From positions 1 through 35,625 of the forward strand of contig CANDEE010000012.1 of NCBI GenBank assembly GCA_947383685.1: 35,625 nt of DNA, in the 5' to 3' direction. A program made the position numbers and the translations under genes. This DNA is from an uncultured Pseudoflavonifractor sp. (lineage in GTDB: Bacteria > Bacillota > Clostridia > Oscillospirales > Oscillospiraceae). The notes under the pieces were generated by a model, which saw only the letters and a program-made list of their open reading frames with translations, was not told where the DNA came from and searched no databases. Below, one piece after another: positions 24,401 to 31,901 of this stretch; position 1 is the first letter of the stretch, and every line of letters starts with the position of its first letter.

Positions 24401-27400
24401 TTGTCTGTGGTGACTTCCGCAACGGAGTGACCGTCCGGGACTTTGACCACGAAAGTGGTGCCGGGGACGGGTTCATCGGTGTCAGCGTCGGTCTTGTGGA
24501 TGGTCAGGTTGGGGCGGCGGTCATTTTTCAGCTCCACGGTGGCCGTTTGCCCCACCTTCAGCTCCACATGATGCTCAGTGGGGTCCAGGATATAGTTAGG
24601 CAGCGTGGCAGTCTCACGGATGGACAGCACCCCAGGCTCCAGCCCCTCTAAGACGATCTTGCCGTCCTTATCGGTGACCTTGTCCATATAGTGGGTGCCG
24701 TCCTGCACATAGGCGATGCGGTAGGTTACGCCCTCCAAGGGCTTGCCGTCCGCGCCCTGCTTGGTCAGCTCCAGCCGGGGCAGTTGGGTATTTGTGAAGA
24801 TAAACTGACCCGACTCGTTGCCGTCCAGATGGATGAGCCGCTGGGCCTTGTCCACCACATAGCCGGGGCATGCCAGCTCTACCACTTCGTAGCTGCCCAC
24901 GGGGAGCTTGGAGAGGTCGATGGTGCCGTCAGCCCCGGTGGTCAGCTCCACGGGGCCATAGTCGCCCTTGATGGAGCGGAAGCGGAACTTGGCGTTGGGG
25001 ATGGGCTTGAAGAGGTCGGCAGAGTCCACCTTGACCAGATGGAGGCCGGGGAGCTTGTCGTTGAAGAAGGTCAGTTCCCGCACGCCGTCCCCGGCGTGAA
25101 GCTCCACTTCCTGGGGGGTTGTGACCAGAATGTGGGTATCGTTTCCGGTGTCAGTCTCCACGGCCTTGTAGGTGCCGGGATCCACATGGGTCAAGAGGAT
25201 CTCTCCCTTGTTGTCGGTGCGGTACTTGCCCAGGGATACGGTATCCTTAGTCACCTCAAAGACCACGCCGCTCATGGGCTTCCCGCTCTGGCGGTCAAAC
25301 TTGGTGATTTTCAGGGAGGGCTTCTCCTCGTTCACCAGTAGTAGCTCGGCGTCCTTGCCGGGGTAGAGCTGCACATGATGCTCGGTGGCGTCCAGCACAT
25401 GGGTGGCCTTGGTCGCCACCTCCACCAGCGAGTAAAGACCCGGCTCCAGAGCCTCCCAGGTGATCACACCCTGGGCGTTGGTGGTGCGCTCGTCAGCGTG
25501 AGTGCCGGTGCCCATCCGGGTCAGAGAGAAGGTCACACCCTCCATGGGCTGGCCCTGGGCGTCCTGCTTGCGGAGGGTGATGGTGGGGAGTTTGCTGTTG
25601 GTAAAGACGAACTCGGCGTCCTCGTTGGGCTTCAGCTCCACGATCCGCTGGGCGTTGTCTACCACATAGCCGGGGCAGGACTTCTCGGTGACCACATAGG
25701 CCCCGGTGGGCAGGTTAGAGAGGTCGATTTCTCCGTTTTTGTCTGTGGTGATCTCCTTGGGGCCGTAGTTTCCGTTGACCGCCTTGATTTCAAAGACGGC
25801 GCCATGGATGGGCTTGCCGGGGTCGGCGGCGTCCACCTTGACCAGCCGGAGGCCGGGGCGCAGGTCGTTGAAGAAGGTCAGCGTCACAGGCTCCTTGCGG
25901 CCAGCGGTCAGCTCCACCTGCTGGGGCGTGGTGTCAACGATATGGGTACCGGGAGCATTTTCCTCCTGTGCGGTGTACGTCCCCGGCTCCAGCCCGGTGA
26001 CGAGGATCTGGCCGGAGCGGTCTGTGGTGTAGCTGCCCATGAGGGTGGTGTCCTTGTAGACCTTGAAGGTAGCACCAGCCAGAAGTTTTCCGCTCTGGCG
26101 GTCATACTTGAGGATGCGGAGGCTGGGCATGGCCTCGTTTTCAATGACCAGCCGGGGATCGTCGGTGGTGGCGGGGTCGTAGGGGTCGATGTGGATGCCG
26201 TAGGTCTTGTCGTTGAGGGTATAGCCCTCCGGGGCCACGGTCTCCTTGACCTGGTAGTAGCCCACCTTCACATCGTGGACGTAGGCCAGCCCCGCCTCGT
26301 TGGTGGTCACGGTGGTGACGAGCTGACCGTCCCGGTAGACCTCAAAGCTGGCACCGGGCAAATTATAGTGGTTGTAGGCGTCCTGCTTGGAGAGAATGAG
26401 GGTCAGCTTGCGGGTGTCCGTAAAGGTCAGGGTCACGTCCCGCTTGCCGTCCCAGTTCACGGTCTGGGCCGTGCTGTCCAGGTTGTAGCCCTCCGGGGCA
26501 GCCACCTCATAGATCTTATAGCTACCCAAGGGGAGCTGGTCGACGTTGAGCTGAATATTCCCCGCATGATCGGTGACCTTGGTGGTCTTGTAGGAGCCGT
26601 CAATCTGCTCGAAGCAGAAGGTAGCGCCCCGCAGGGAGTAGTCGGTCTGAACATCCTGCTTGTGGACGGTGAGGGTGCGGAGAGGGTCATCCTTGACAGT
26701 CTCAAAGGTGGTGTGCGCCGCAATGATCTGCACGTTTCGCGGCTCAACCACTCCATAACCCGAAGGAGCTTTGGACTCCGTCAGGGTGAAGACTTCCTTG
26801 GGATTCAGATTGTTCCAAAAAATTTCGCCATCGGCATCGGTGGTGCCGGTGAGGTTTGTACCGCTGGAGCCGGTCAGGGTAAACTCAGCCCCAGCCAGTG
26901 GTTCGCCGCCTCCGCCCACCTTCTTTACCATGAGGCTTCCGACCTCTGTGATGTCGCTGCCCCAGGACAGCACAGCGTCTGCCGTCAGCGTGCCCTTAGA
27001 GGGATCAGCCAGGATATAACTCTGCTCGGTGTAGTCCTCGTTATTGGCAAGGAAGATTTCATACTGCATGATATAGGCCGCGCAGTTGATGGTGACCTCG
27101 CCGCTGGGGGTGGCGGTGTCCACGGGGATGCACAGCTTGGCCTTGCCCCAGTATTCGTAGCCATTGTTGTTGATTTGGGAGCTGACGCCAAAGTGAGGCT
27201 CGGTGGGTAGCCGCCAAGTGGCCTGCTCTCTGAAATTGCTCCGGGGCAACTCAACATTGTCCAGGGCAGTAAAGATCGTCCCCTCCGGAGCGTTGTCCGC
27301 CCACAGCTCAATGTTGTAATCGGAGTAGTAGGTGGAGGTGGCGCTGGCAAAAATGTACTCCTTGGTGTAATAGCTTTTGCCGTTAATGACCTCGCGTTTG

Positions 27401-28089
27401 ATTCCGTATTGCTCGTTATTGGCAGCAAAGTCAAGAGTCATGTCGGGCGGGATGGCCACGTTGCCATCCAACGCGTTCTCGCTCACACGAATGTACATAC
27501 CTGTCTGGTAGACCCGATCCCAAGTGCTGGCGGCCTGCAAAAGCAGTTGGGATGCCCGAAACACTCGCGTCTGCTGGGTGTCGCCGGTGGGCGGGTTGAG
27601 GTATTCCCGGCCAGCGGTGTAGGGGGTGCCGTCCACGCCGAGCTGTCCCAGGGTGGCCCACACCGCCACCTGGGTGGCGTAGGCGAATTCAGCTTCGGTC
27701 AGACCCGCCAGCACCGCGTTGTCCTTCAGGTAGAGGCCCAGAAAAGTCTCAACGCTGTGCTGGGGGTAACCATTCGCAAAGGCCCCAGCCGTGGCGGGAG
27801 AGGCGGTGTATTTGCCGGTCACTGGCAAGACCTCATCCGTATAGTCCAGGCCGTGGTCAATGCAGTAGGCCGGGCCGGAAAGCCCATCATTTGTGGTGTA
27901 GGTGTAGTCCCCAGCCCGGAGAGTCGTTCCGGCGGTGGTGACCAGGAAATTGTTCCGCATACCGAGGGCCACAGAGCAGGTCTGCGTACCGTCAGCGATG
28001 GAAGCGGCCTGGGCGGGGATGCCACCCAGACCAAGGATTGTGCAGGCCACCAGCATCAGAGCTAGCAGTCTGTTCAGCCAGTTCTTCAT
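21418..28089 (-). CDS. Giant thioester adhesin with 18 Cna_B/SpaA domains and a terminal LPRTGY
   Basis: A 2223-residue surface protein. The start is ATG 28089 with GGAGG 7 bases upstream. A signal peptide ends near IPAQA. A thioester domain follows, with Cys76 (AYCIDHG) and Gln140 (ATQVAVWAT), the TQXA pattern whose internal bond can attach covalently to host surfaces. Residues about 382-2041 form 18 Cna_B/SpaA domains of about 92 residues, most with the Lys of LxKxD, a Glu before xAPxGY, and a closing FxN that could form stabilising isopeptide bonds. A 182-residue C-terminal region ends in LPRTGY directly before the stop, without the hydrophobic and basic tail normally needed for sorting. 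Sortase and transglutaminase-like genes lie just upstream. Probable role: a long fibrous adhesin for mating or host contact. Confidence 0.92.
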   Translation of the reverse strand: MKNWLNRLLALMLVACTILGLGGIPAQAASIADGTQTCSVALGMRNNFLVTTAGTTLRAGDYTYTTNDGLSGPAYCIDHGLDYTDEVLPVTGKYTASPATAGAFANGYPQHSVETFLGLYLKDNAVLAGLTEAEFAYATQVAVWATLGQLGVDGTPYTAGREYLNPPTGDTQQTRVFRASQLLLQAASTWDRVYQTGMYIRVSENALDGNVAIPPDMTLDFAANNEQYGIKREVINGKSYYTKEYIFASATSTYYSDYNIELWADNAPEGTIFTALDNVELPRSNFREQATWRLPTEPHFGVSSQINNNGYEYWGKAKLCIPVDTATPSGEVTINCAAYIMQYEIFLANNEDYTEQSYILADPSKGTLTADAVLSWGSDITEVGSLMVKKVGGGGEPLAGAEFTLTGSSGTNLTGTTDADGEIFWNNLNPKEVFTLTESKAPSGYGVVEPRNVQIIAAHTTFETVKDDPLRTLTVHKQDVQTDYSLRGATFCFEQIDGSYKTTKVTDHAGNIQLNVDQLPLGSYKIYEVAAPEGYNLDSTAQTVNWDGKRDVTLTFTDTRKLTLILSKQDAYNHYNLPGASFEVYRDGQLVTTVTTNEAGLAYVHDVKVGYYQVKETVAPEGYTLNDKTYGIHIDPYDPATTDDPRLVIENEAMPSLRILKYDRQSGKLLAGATFKVYKDTTLMGSYTTDRSGQILVTGLEPGTYTAQEENAPGTHIVDTTPQQVELTAGRKEPVTLTFFNDLRPGLRLVKVDAADPGKPIHGAVFEIKAVNGNYGPKEITTDKNGEIDLSNLPTGAYVVTEKSCPGYVVDNAQRIVELKPNEDAEFVFTNSKLPTITLRKQDAQGQPMEGVTFSLTRMGTGTHADERTTNAQGVITWEALEPGLYSLVEVATKATHVLDATEHHVQLYPGKDAELLLVNEEKPSLKITKFDRQSGKPMSGVVFEVTKDTVSLGKYRTDNKGEILLTHVDPGTYKAVETDTGNDTHILVTTPQEVELHAGDGVRELTFFNDKLPGLHLVKVDSADLFKPIPNAKFRFRSIKGDYGPVELTTGADGTIDLSKLPVGSYEVVELACPGYVVDKAQRLIHLDGNESGQFIFTNTQLPRLELTKQGADGKPLEGVTYRIAYVQDGTHYMDKVTDKDGKIVLEGLEPGVLSIRETATLPNYILDPTEHHVELKVGQTATVELKNDRRPNLTIHKTDADTDEPVPGTTFVVKVPDGHSVAEVTTDKEGKVTVHNMLPGVYEVVEKSVPAPYLQDAPAQTVTLYPNKDRDVTFKNHKKPGLTINKLDSITGDPIQGVKFSVTYASNSTSTGEINDLGTYTTDQSGQIYLDRLKDGWYKVSELAPKSGYAIKDSATQECYIKSGTSKVLTFENTPLSALVVYKYDSITGAAVEGATFRVKYLAGSSGTGGTVIGTYKTSANGSFTVTGLKAGTYIVEELASDENHVIDAAPQTAYISGKEQDVVQLYFGNSPKASLLVKKVDAATGKPLSDVEFLVTLADGSVVGDANGKFVTDSSGSFTISGIAPGTSLVVKETRAKTGYILDDAPQTITVKAGQAASLEFRNQPKGSVLVKKVDAATGKPLSGVEFMVTTDSGALVGTANGKYVTDASGSFTVAEVSPGTTLIVRESRAKAGYILDDTPQTTVVQSGKIVTLEFRNLPRGALVIVKRDANTKKPLQGAEFRVTTSDGKYVDAQGGKVSSRGLYTTDKEGQIIITGLEPCTVVVTETKAPSGYVLDETPQTVAINTNDTQTLYFYDKPIPTGDLKVLKLDEETRQPIQGVEFSISRINGERLGLYRTNSKGIIYLEYLEPGWYTVQETKAAKDYRLDAEPKDIEVKNGKTATLEVTNRLIGSALIHKVDSVTGKGIYGVAFLVSDAKGNPVGQYTSDQDGYVYVDGELADGKYTIREIQQAEGYLPDTTVKTFWVEYGGCSTITWYNTPVTGQIQVTKISADYNPTNGWPAGTAIPGCEFEVYNKAGNLVDTIRTDKNGIAATRALPLGQYKVVESKAADFYALDNTPFYVELQFAGQIVRIAATNKSVTTGVAITKTGYKEVMPGQVERFTFTGIGNTSTVALRDFYWRDTIPVDALRLHKVVTGTWNVPSSYKLVYLTNKSGGQYRTLADNLSTQKQYTLDASPVALGLASDEYVTEVMAVFGVVPTGFHQVENPALDFTVVGWLPNGYQFTNQADVGGSYNGAWVQANTRWVTTVYAPTKPLPRTGY
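21967..26946 (-). repeat. Tandem array of 18 Cna_B/SpaA domain repeats
   Basis: Units average about 276 bases. Domains 4-5-6 (25324-26127) are matched in order by domains 7-8-9 (24517-25323), indicating duplication of a three-domain block. Domains 13 (23386-23667) and 14 (23104-23385) are near-identical neighbours and the most recent copy. Confidence 0.9.
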
Positions 28090-28116
28090 GATCATTCCTC
28101 CATTTTTCAAAATTGA

Positions 28117-28142
28117 AGGCGGCAGGATTGCTCCTGCCGCCT
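28117..28142 (-). terminator. Hairpin between transglutaminase-like and adhesin genes
   Basis: A perfect 11-bp stem (28117-28127 with 28132-28142, loop of 4), followed on the minus strand by TCAATTTT. It is a weak or partial terminator just ahead of the adhesin ribosome site. Confidence 0.5.
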
Positions 28143-28165
28143 CAGTCGGACTATTTACTTGGTTG

Positions 28166-29194
28166 TCACTTAGTTGAACCAGGGATCAGCAGTTCCTTCG
28201 CGAACATTGTGACTTCCGGTTCCCGGTCTTTGTAAAGGTCACCCCGGTTTTGGGACAGTTGCTCCATGACTGCAATCTTCTCTCTTGCCACAGAGCCATC
28301 TGCCGCATCAATTCCAGTCACGTCTACATCCCACCATTGGCCGTCAACATATACCTGGTTCCATTGATGATCCTGGCTATGGATTAAGATACAAGGGATG
28401 TTTGCCCGATCACAGAGGAACCGAAAACTGTGGGCGTAGGACATACAGGCACCGGGGAGCTGCCCATCCTGAGACAGTACTTCACTGGGACTGGGGTACT
28501 TAACAGCATAGGTAACCCTATCGGCCACATACCAAGCCATGGCGACAACCTTGTCACTGTCACTCTTTTCTGCCAGCCCATCCACAAAGCTCTGGGTATG
28601 TGCCAAAGCTTCTTTGTAGCTCATCGGGCATTTTGCGGTGCAGGTAAAGCTACCGTCAGGCTGTGGAATAGGCTCGTATACCGGGTAGCCGCCGATGGCG
28701 GCGGTTACTTCATCGATGATCCCGTACCTTGTGAATGCACCCATCCGAACCGGCTGGTAGCTACCAGCGGCGATCTCGTCACGGTGGAGGACGGTGTCCC
28801 GGATGGCGTTGTAGTTCTCCCGGCTCAATTCCCCTTGGAAGATGGCGGGGTTGGCCTGGGCGCTGTAGTCTTGCGTGGTCGGGGCTGTAGTGGACGCCGG
28901 GGTCTGGACGGGCGGTTGCCCGGTGTAGGGCTTGTCGCTGACGATTTGAGCGGCGGAGCCGTCCCAGTAAACCTCAAAGCCCACCTTTTCTCCAATGTCC
29001 CGGAGTTTGACGTAGTTGTGACCGTTGATGGCGTAAGTCTCCATCTGCACCTGCTGACCGTCCACATAGATGGGGTGCGGGGTGCGCTGAGCCTGGAAAT
29101 ACTCCGTGGCGGCATTCGCCACCGGCCCGGCCAGAGCCATGCCCACCAGGATACCAGCCAGCAGGGGCGCCATGTTCTTTCCTCTGTGTTTCAT
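28166..29194 (-). CDS. Secreted transglutaminase-like protein
   Basis: A 342-residue protein. A signal peptide or anchor (APLLAGILVGMALAGPVANA) is followed by a stalk domain resembling the copper-amine-oxidase N-terminal repeat (IYVDGQQVQM, YVKLRDIGEKVGFEVYWDG). The C-terminal transglutaminase-like domain has the expected triad: Cys250 in GACMSYAHSF, His276 in DHQWNQVYV and Asp291 in WWDVDVTG. The family can crosslink, hydrolyse or cut proteins, so the activity is open. The start is ATG 29194 with AAGGAGG upstream, behind a strong promoter (29217-29245). Its position before the adhesin suggests that it acts on that protein or its target; this is inference. Confidence 0.85.
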   Translation of the reverse strand: MKHRGKNMAPLLAGILVGMALAGPVANAATEYFQAQRTPHPIYVDGQQVQMETYAINGHNYVKLRDIGEKVGFEVYWDGSAAQIVSDKPYTGQPPVQTPASTTAPTTQDYSAQANPAIFQGELSRENYNAIRDTVLHRDEIAAGSYQPVRMGAFTRYGIIDEVTAAIGGYPVYEPIPQPDGSFTCTAKCPMSYKEALAHTQSFVDGLAEKSDSDKVVAMAWYVADRVTYAVKYPSPSEVLSQDGQLPGACMSYAHSFRFLCDRANIPCILIHSQDHQWNQVYVDGQWWDVDVTGIDAADGSVAREKIAVMEQLSQNRGDLYKDREPEVTMFAKELLIPGSTK

Positions 29195-29216
29195 GTGCGT
29201 TGCCTCCTTTACCGCT

Positions 29217-29245
29217 ATTATACGGCTGATCTTGCAAGCACACAA
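29217..29245 (-). promoter_or_regulatory. Promoter of the transglutaminase-adhesin transcript
   Basis: TTGTGT (29240-29245), 17 bases, perfect TATAAT (29217-29222). The start near 29210 leaves a very short leader beginning almost at the ribosome site. Confidence 0.72.
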
Positions 29246-29295
29246 TACCAAAGGTTACGGCAGAAGTCTATCCGGCAAAACGGAGAAGTTTTTGG

Positions 29296-30105
29296 TCACT
29301 TGACCTCTACGGCCTGAACGCACCAGCGGTAGGCGCTCTGGTTTCTCACGCAGGTGAGCAAGGTGATCTGGTTCTCCACCGTCCGACCCAGCATAGAGGT
29401 ATCGGTCTCCTTGACCTTACTCACACTGAACACGCTGTAGGTGCGGGTCCCGGCCTTGGTGGTGAGGGTGATGGCGTCCCCGGACTTCAGGGTGTGGATG
29501 TCCCCGAAGATACCATGGGCGCCCCGGTTGTGGCCGGCGATGCAGACGTTGCCCTCCCAGATGGAGGTGTCCTCGAAGTGACCGGCGCCCTTGGCCAGAG
29601 CGGAGCTGTCGGTGCCCTGGTAGACCTTCACGTTCACACCCAGACTGGGGATCTTGACTCTGCCGAGGTAGTCCCCGGTGTAGTACATATCCCCGGTCAC
29701 CTCGGTGTAGCCATAGATGGGGGTGGAAGGCTCCGCCGTGATGCTGGTGTTGCCCACAACGGGTGCGGAGGGAATGCCAGAGGCATTGGGCAGCGGGATC
29801 ATGGGGAAATTCCCCACAGGCTGCTGGACAGCTTCGGTGGCGCCCAGGAAGGGATACAGCGGATCCCCGCTGCCGGGGAGGTAGCTGGTGTTGCTCCCAA
29901 AGGCCGGGGCCACCATGGGGTTGCCCTTGCTCAGATCCTCGTTGGGCCGCTCGCCCCGGTCAGCGGTCAGCACCGGCTCCACCGAGGTGGCGTTGGCATA
30001 TTCCAGCCCGCTGGGGGCGTCGATGGTGTATTCCAAGGCGCTGGCGGGGACGCAGAAAAGAGCCATAAGGCAGAGAGCGGAGCAGAGGGTCAGCAGTTTC
30101 CTCAT
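29296..30105 (-). CDS. srt: Secreted sortase (class D-like)
   Basis: A 269-residue protein. The N-terminal signal or anchor is MRKLLTLCSALCLMALFCVP. A disordered Pro-rich spacer (about 25-135) precedes the sortase barrel, with His192 in CIAGHNRGAHG, Cys252 in TLLTCV and Arg260 in SAYRW. Layout is closest to class D, though class assignment by eye is uncertain. Sortases cut LPxTG-type motifs and join the protein to the wall or to another protein. The obvious partner is the adhesin ending in LPRTGY. The start overlaps the stop of the preceding gene (ATGA at 30102-30105), with GGAGGTG upstream. Confidence 0.9.
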   Translation of the reverse strand: MRKLLTLCSALCLMALFCVPASALEYTIDAPSGLEYANATSVEPVLTADRGERPNEDLSKGNPMVAPAFGSNTSYLPGSGDPLYPFLGATEAVQQPVGNFPMIPLPNASGIPSAPVVGNTSITAEPSTPIYGYTEVTGDMYYTGDYLGRVKIPSLGVNVKVYQGTDSSALAKGAGHFEDTSIWEGNVCIAGHNRGAHGIFGDIHTLKSGDAITLTTKAGTRTYSVFSVSKVKETDTSMLGRTVENQITLLTCVRNQSAYRWCVQAVEVK

Positions 30106-30995
30106 ACCTCGTCACCTCCATCGGTTTCGCTGTGGCGCTTGAAAAAGATACCCGCGCCGATGCCCACGCCAGCCAACGCCACAATGCCGATGGGCAGCAT
30201 GATCGCCGCCCAGTTGAATTGGACGGAGGCGCTGGGCTGACCGTCAGGATCGGTGGTCGGCTCCGGGGCGATAGGCTCAATGGCCTCCCCCTCAAAGATG
30301 GCCACATAGCGGGTCTTGTTGAGGGCGATCCGGCTCACGGTGCCGGTGTAGTCGGCGGTGACGGTGTAGCCCTTGATATAACTGCTGGTGGTGCTGCCGG
30401 TGTAGGTGGCGGTGGCGGTGAAGTACCCCGCAGGGTCGGTCTGCCAGTCGATGCCTTGCAGGGTCAGCTCATGGCCGTTGTCCTCCACGCTCTTGGGGAT
30501 GCCGGAGGTGTCCTGGGTGGCAAGGCTGGGATAGGTGCGCTTGGCGGTCAAATCCTTGGTGGAGCTGCCGTACCCGGCCACCTCTACCTTGACGCTGTCC
30601 AGCTTCAGGGCCAGGACACCAGCGAGACCGTCCTCGGTGATGAACTCCTTGGTCTCGGGGAGCAGGGCCAGCACGGAGGCCATGTCTTTGCTCTTGCTGG
30701 GCATGGACACGGTTTCCGTGTGCTGGCGGGACTCGTTGGCCGGAAGCTCCTGCTTAAGCAGATCCACCAGGGTATAGTGGAAGCCGTCTTGGTCGAAGTC
30801 GGAGCGGGAAATGCCCGCCGGGTCATCGGTGGGACCCAGATCGTACATTTTGCGGATCTCGGAGCCGTCCTCGGTCCGGGTGACGGCGGTGGGATAGCAC
30901 GCCTGGGCCGTCAGCTCCGGCTCGGCGGCGAAGGCGGGAATGGTGGTCATACACAGCATAAGCGCCACAGCGCAGATAGAGAGAACTTTTTTCAT
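30102..30995 (-). CDS. Secreted, C-terminally membrane-anchored protein of unknown function
   Basis: A 297-residue protein with a signal peptide (MKKVLSICAVALMLCMTTIP, cut near AFA), an extracellular domain of about 220 residues rich in Thr, Ser and Tyr (for example YFTATATYTGSTTSSYIKGY), and a C-terminal membrane helix (about 262-285) followed by KRHSETDGGDEV. No LPxTG motif is present. I do not recognise the domain. Coupled translation with the sortase suggests a sortase partner or a basal surface component. The start is ATG 30995 with AAGGAGG 8 bases upstream. Confidence 0.8.
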   Translation of the reverse strand: MKKVLSICAVALMLCMTTIPAFAAEPELTAQACYPTAVTRTEDGSEIRKMYDLGPTDDPAGISRSDFDQDGFHYTLVDLLKQELPANESRQHTETVSMPSKSKDMASVLALLPETKEFITEDGLAGVLALKLDSVKVEVAGYGSSTKDLTAKRTYPSLATQDTSGIPKSVEDNGHELTLQGIDWQTDPAGYFTATATYTGSTTSSYIKGYTVTADYTGTVSRIALNKTRYVAIFEGEAIEPIAPEPTTDPDGQPSASVQFNWAAIMLPIGIVALAGVGIGAGIFFKRHSETDGGDEV

Positions 30996-31008
30996 CTTGG
31001 TTTCCTCC

Positions 31009-31389
31009 TTACATGGTCTGCTGGGGGAAAGGGGGCTCCTGGGCCTCCTGACTCCCATGGTCCGTAGCGGCCTGCCCACGCTGGGTGAGCTGGGCCAGCT
31101 CCTGCTGATAGGCGCCCATCACGGCGGTGTGGAGCTGCTCACGGAACTCCTTGGTGACAGGGAAACAAACATCCTTATACTCGCCCCCGGCCTTGTAGCT
31201 GGGCATGGAGACAAAGGGGCCGTGTTCGCCCTGGACGACCTTGACGCCGCGGACGGCGAAGCAGCCGTTGAGATCGATGGAGGCGTTGGCCAGCAGAGGC
31301 CCGCTGGTGTGGACGGAGTGGATCCTGACGGAGATATTGGTGGGAAACTGCTCCTGCACGGGAGCGGCCCTTTCGATGTGGTCAGACAT
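31009..31389 (-). CDS. spoVG: SpoVG family protein
   Basis: A 126-residue protein. Residues about 18-95 are a SpoVG domain (VRIHSVHTSGPLLANASIDL, FAVRGVKVVQGEHGPFVSMP). SpoVG proteins bind nucleic acid and alter expression or division in Firmicutes; ICE copies may control element genes. The C-terminal 35 residues are Gln-rich and end PPFPQQTM, an addition to the usual domain. The start is ATG 31389 with AGGAGG upstream. Confidence 0.88.
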   Translation of the reverse strand: MSDHIERAAPVQEQFPTNISVRIHSVHTSGPLLANASIDLNGCFAVRGVKVVQGEHGPFVSMPSYKAGGEYKDVCFPVTKEFREQLHTAVMGAYQQELAQLTQRGQAATDHGSQEAQEPPFPQQTM

Positions 31390-31436
31390 GGTTTTTCCTC
31401 CTAAATAGTAGATTTGTTTTGTTCTCTGGGGTGGTC

Positions 31437-31883
31437 TCAGCCGTAGATGATGGCGTCGGACATGAGCCGGTCCTCCAGCGCTCCCGGGCATACGCCAGCT
31501 GAACGCAAAAGAGAAAGCATCTCCTCCGGGACATCGTAGATATCATGATGCTCGGCTTCGTCTAAGTTGTCCTCCCTCAGAAGATCCGGCAGGTTGTCAT
31601 CCTCATCGTCCTCATCATACGGACAGGTCTCTCCACAGCACTGCTCACAGCGCGGACAGGTTTCGATGAGATAATCCAGCAGTTTCCCCGAGAGCGTTGT
31701 GAGCGCATGGATGGAGTGGATCAGCTCCATTGCGGTCATCTGATGCTTCATCGTGACGATTACGTCATCAGCCACATGGAAGTCCAAGTGCTCCCCCTCT
31801 TTGATTTTAGCAAGCGTCAGAGCAGAGCTGGGAATATGAATTCCCTTGTCACCTGCCCAGTTCGTGAATTTCTCGCAGCTCAT
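31437..31883 (-). CDS. AbrB/MazE-like protein with Cys cluster and acidic tail
   Basis: A 148-residue protein. Residues 1-50 (NWAGDKGIHIPSSALTLAKI, EGEHLDFHVADDVIVTMK) fit the swapped-hairpin AbrB/MazE DNA-binding fold. A CPRCEQCCGETCPYDEDDED cluster follows near 75-95 and could bind metal. The remainder is strongly acidic. No toxin gene is adjacent, so it is more likely a regulator than an antitoxin. ATG 31883 has GGAGG 6 bases upstream. It sits between dam and spoVG in the same operon. Confidence 0.65.
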   Translation of the reverse strand: MSCEKFTNWAGDKGIHIPSSALTLAKIKEGEHLDFHVADDVIVTMKHQMTAMELIHSIHALTTLSGKLLDYLIETCPRCEQCCGETCPYDEDDEDDNLPDLLREDNLDEAEHHDIYDVPEEMLSLLRSAGVCPGALEDRLMSDAIIYG

Positions 31884-31901
31884 TGTATTCCTCCTTACAT
31901 A

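Noticed and set aside
21967..26946. CRISPR array or simple tandem repeat
   Set aside because: The repeats are about 276 bases, in frame, diverged, and encode Cna_B/SpaA domains.
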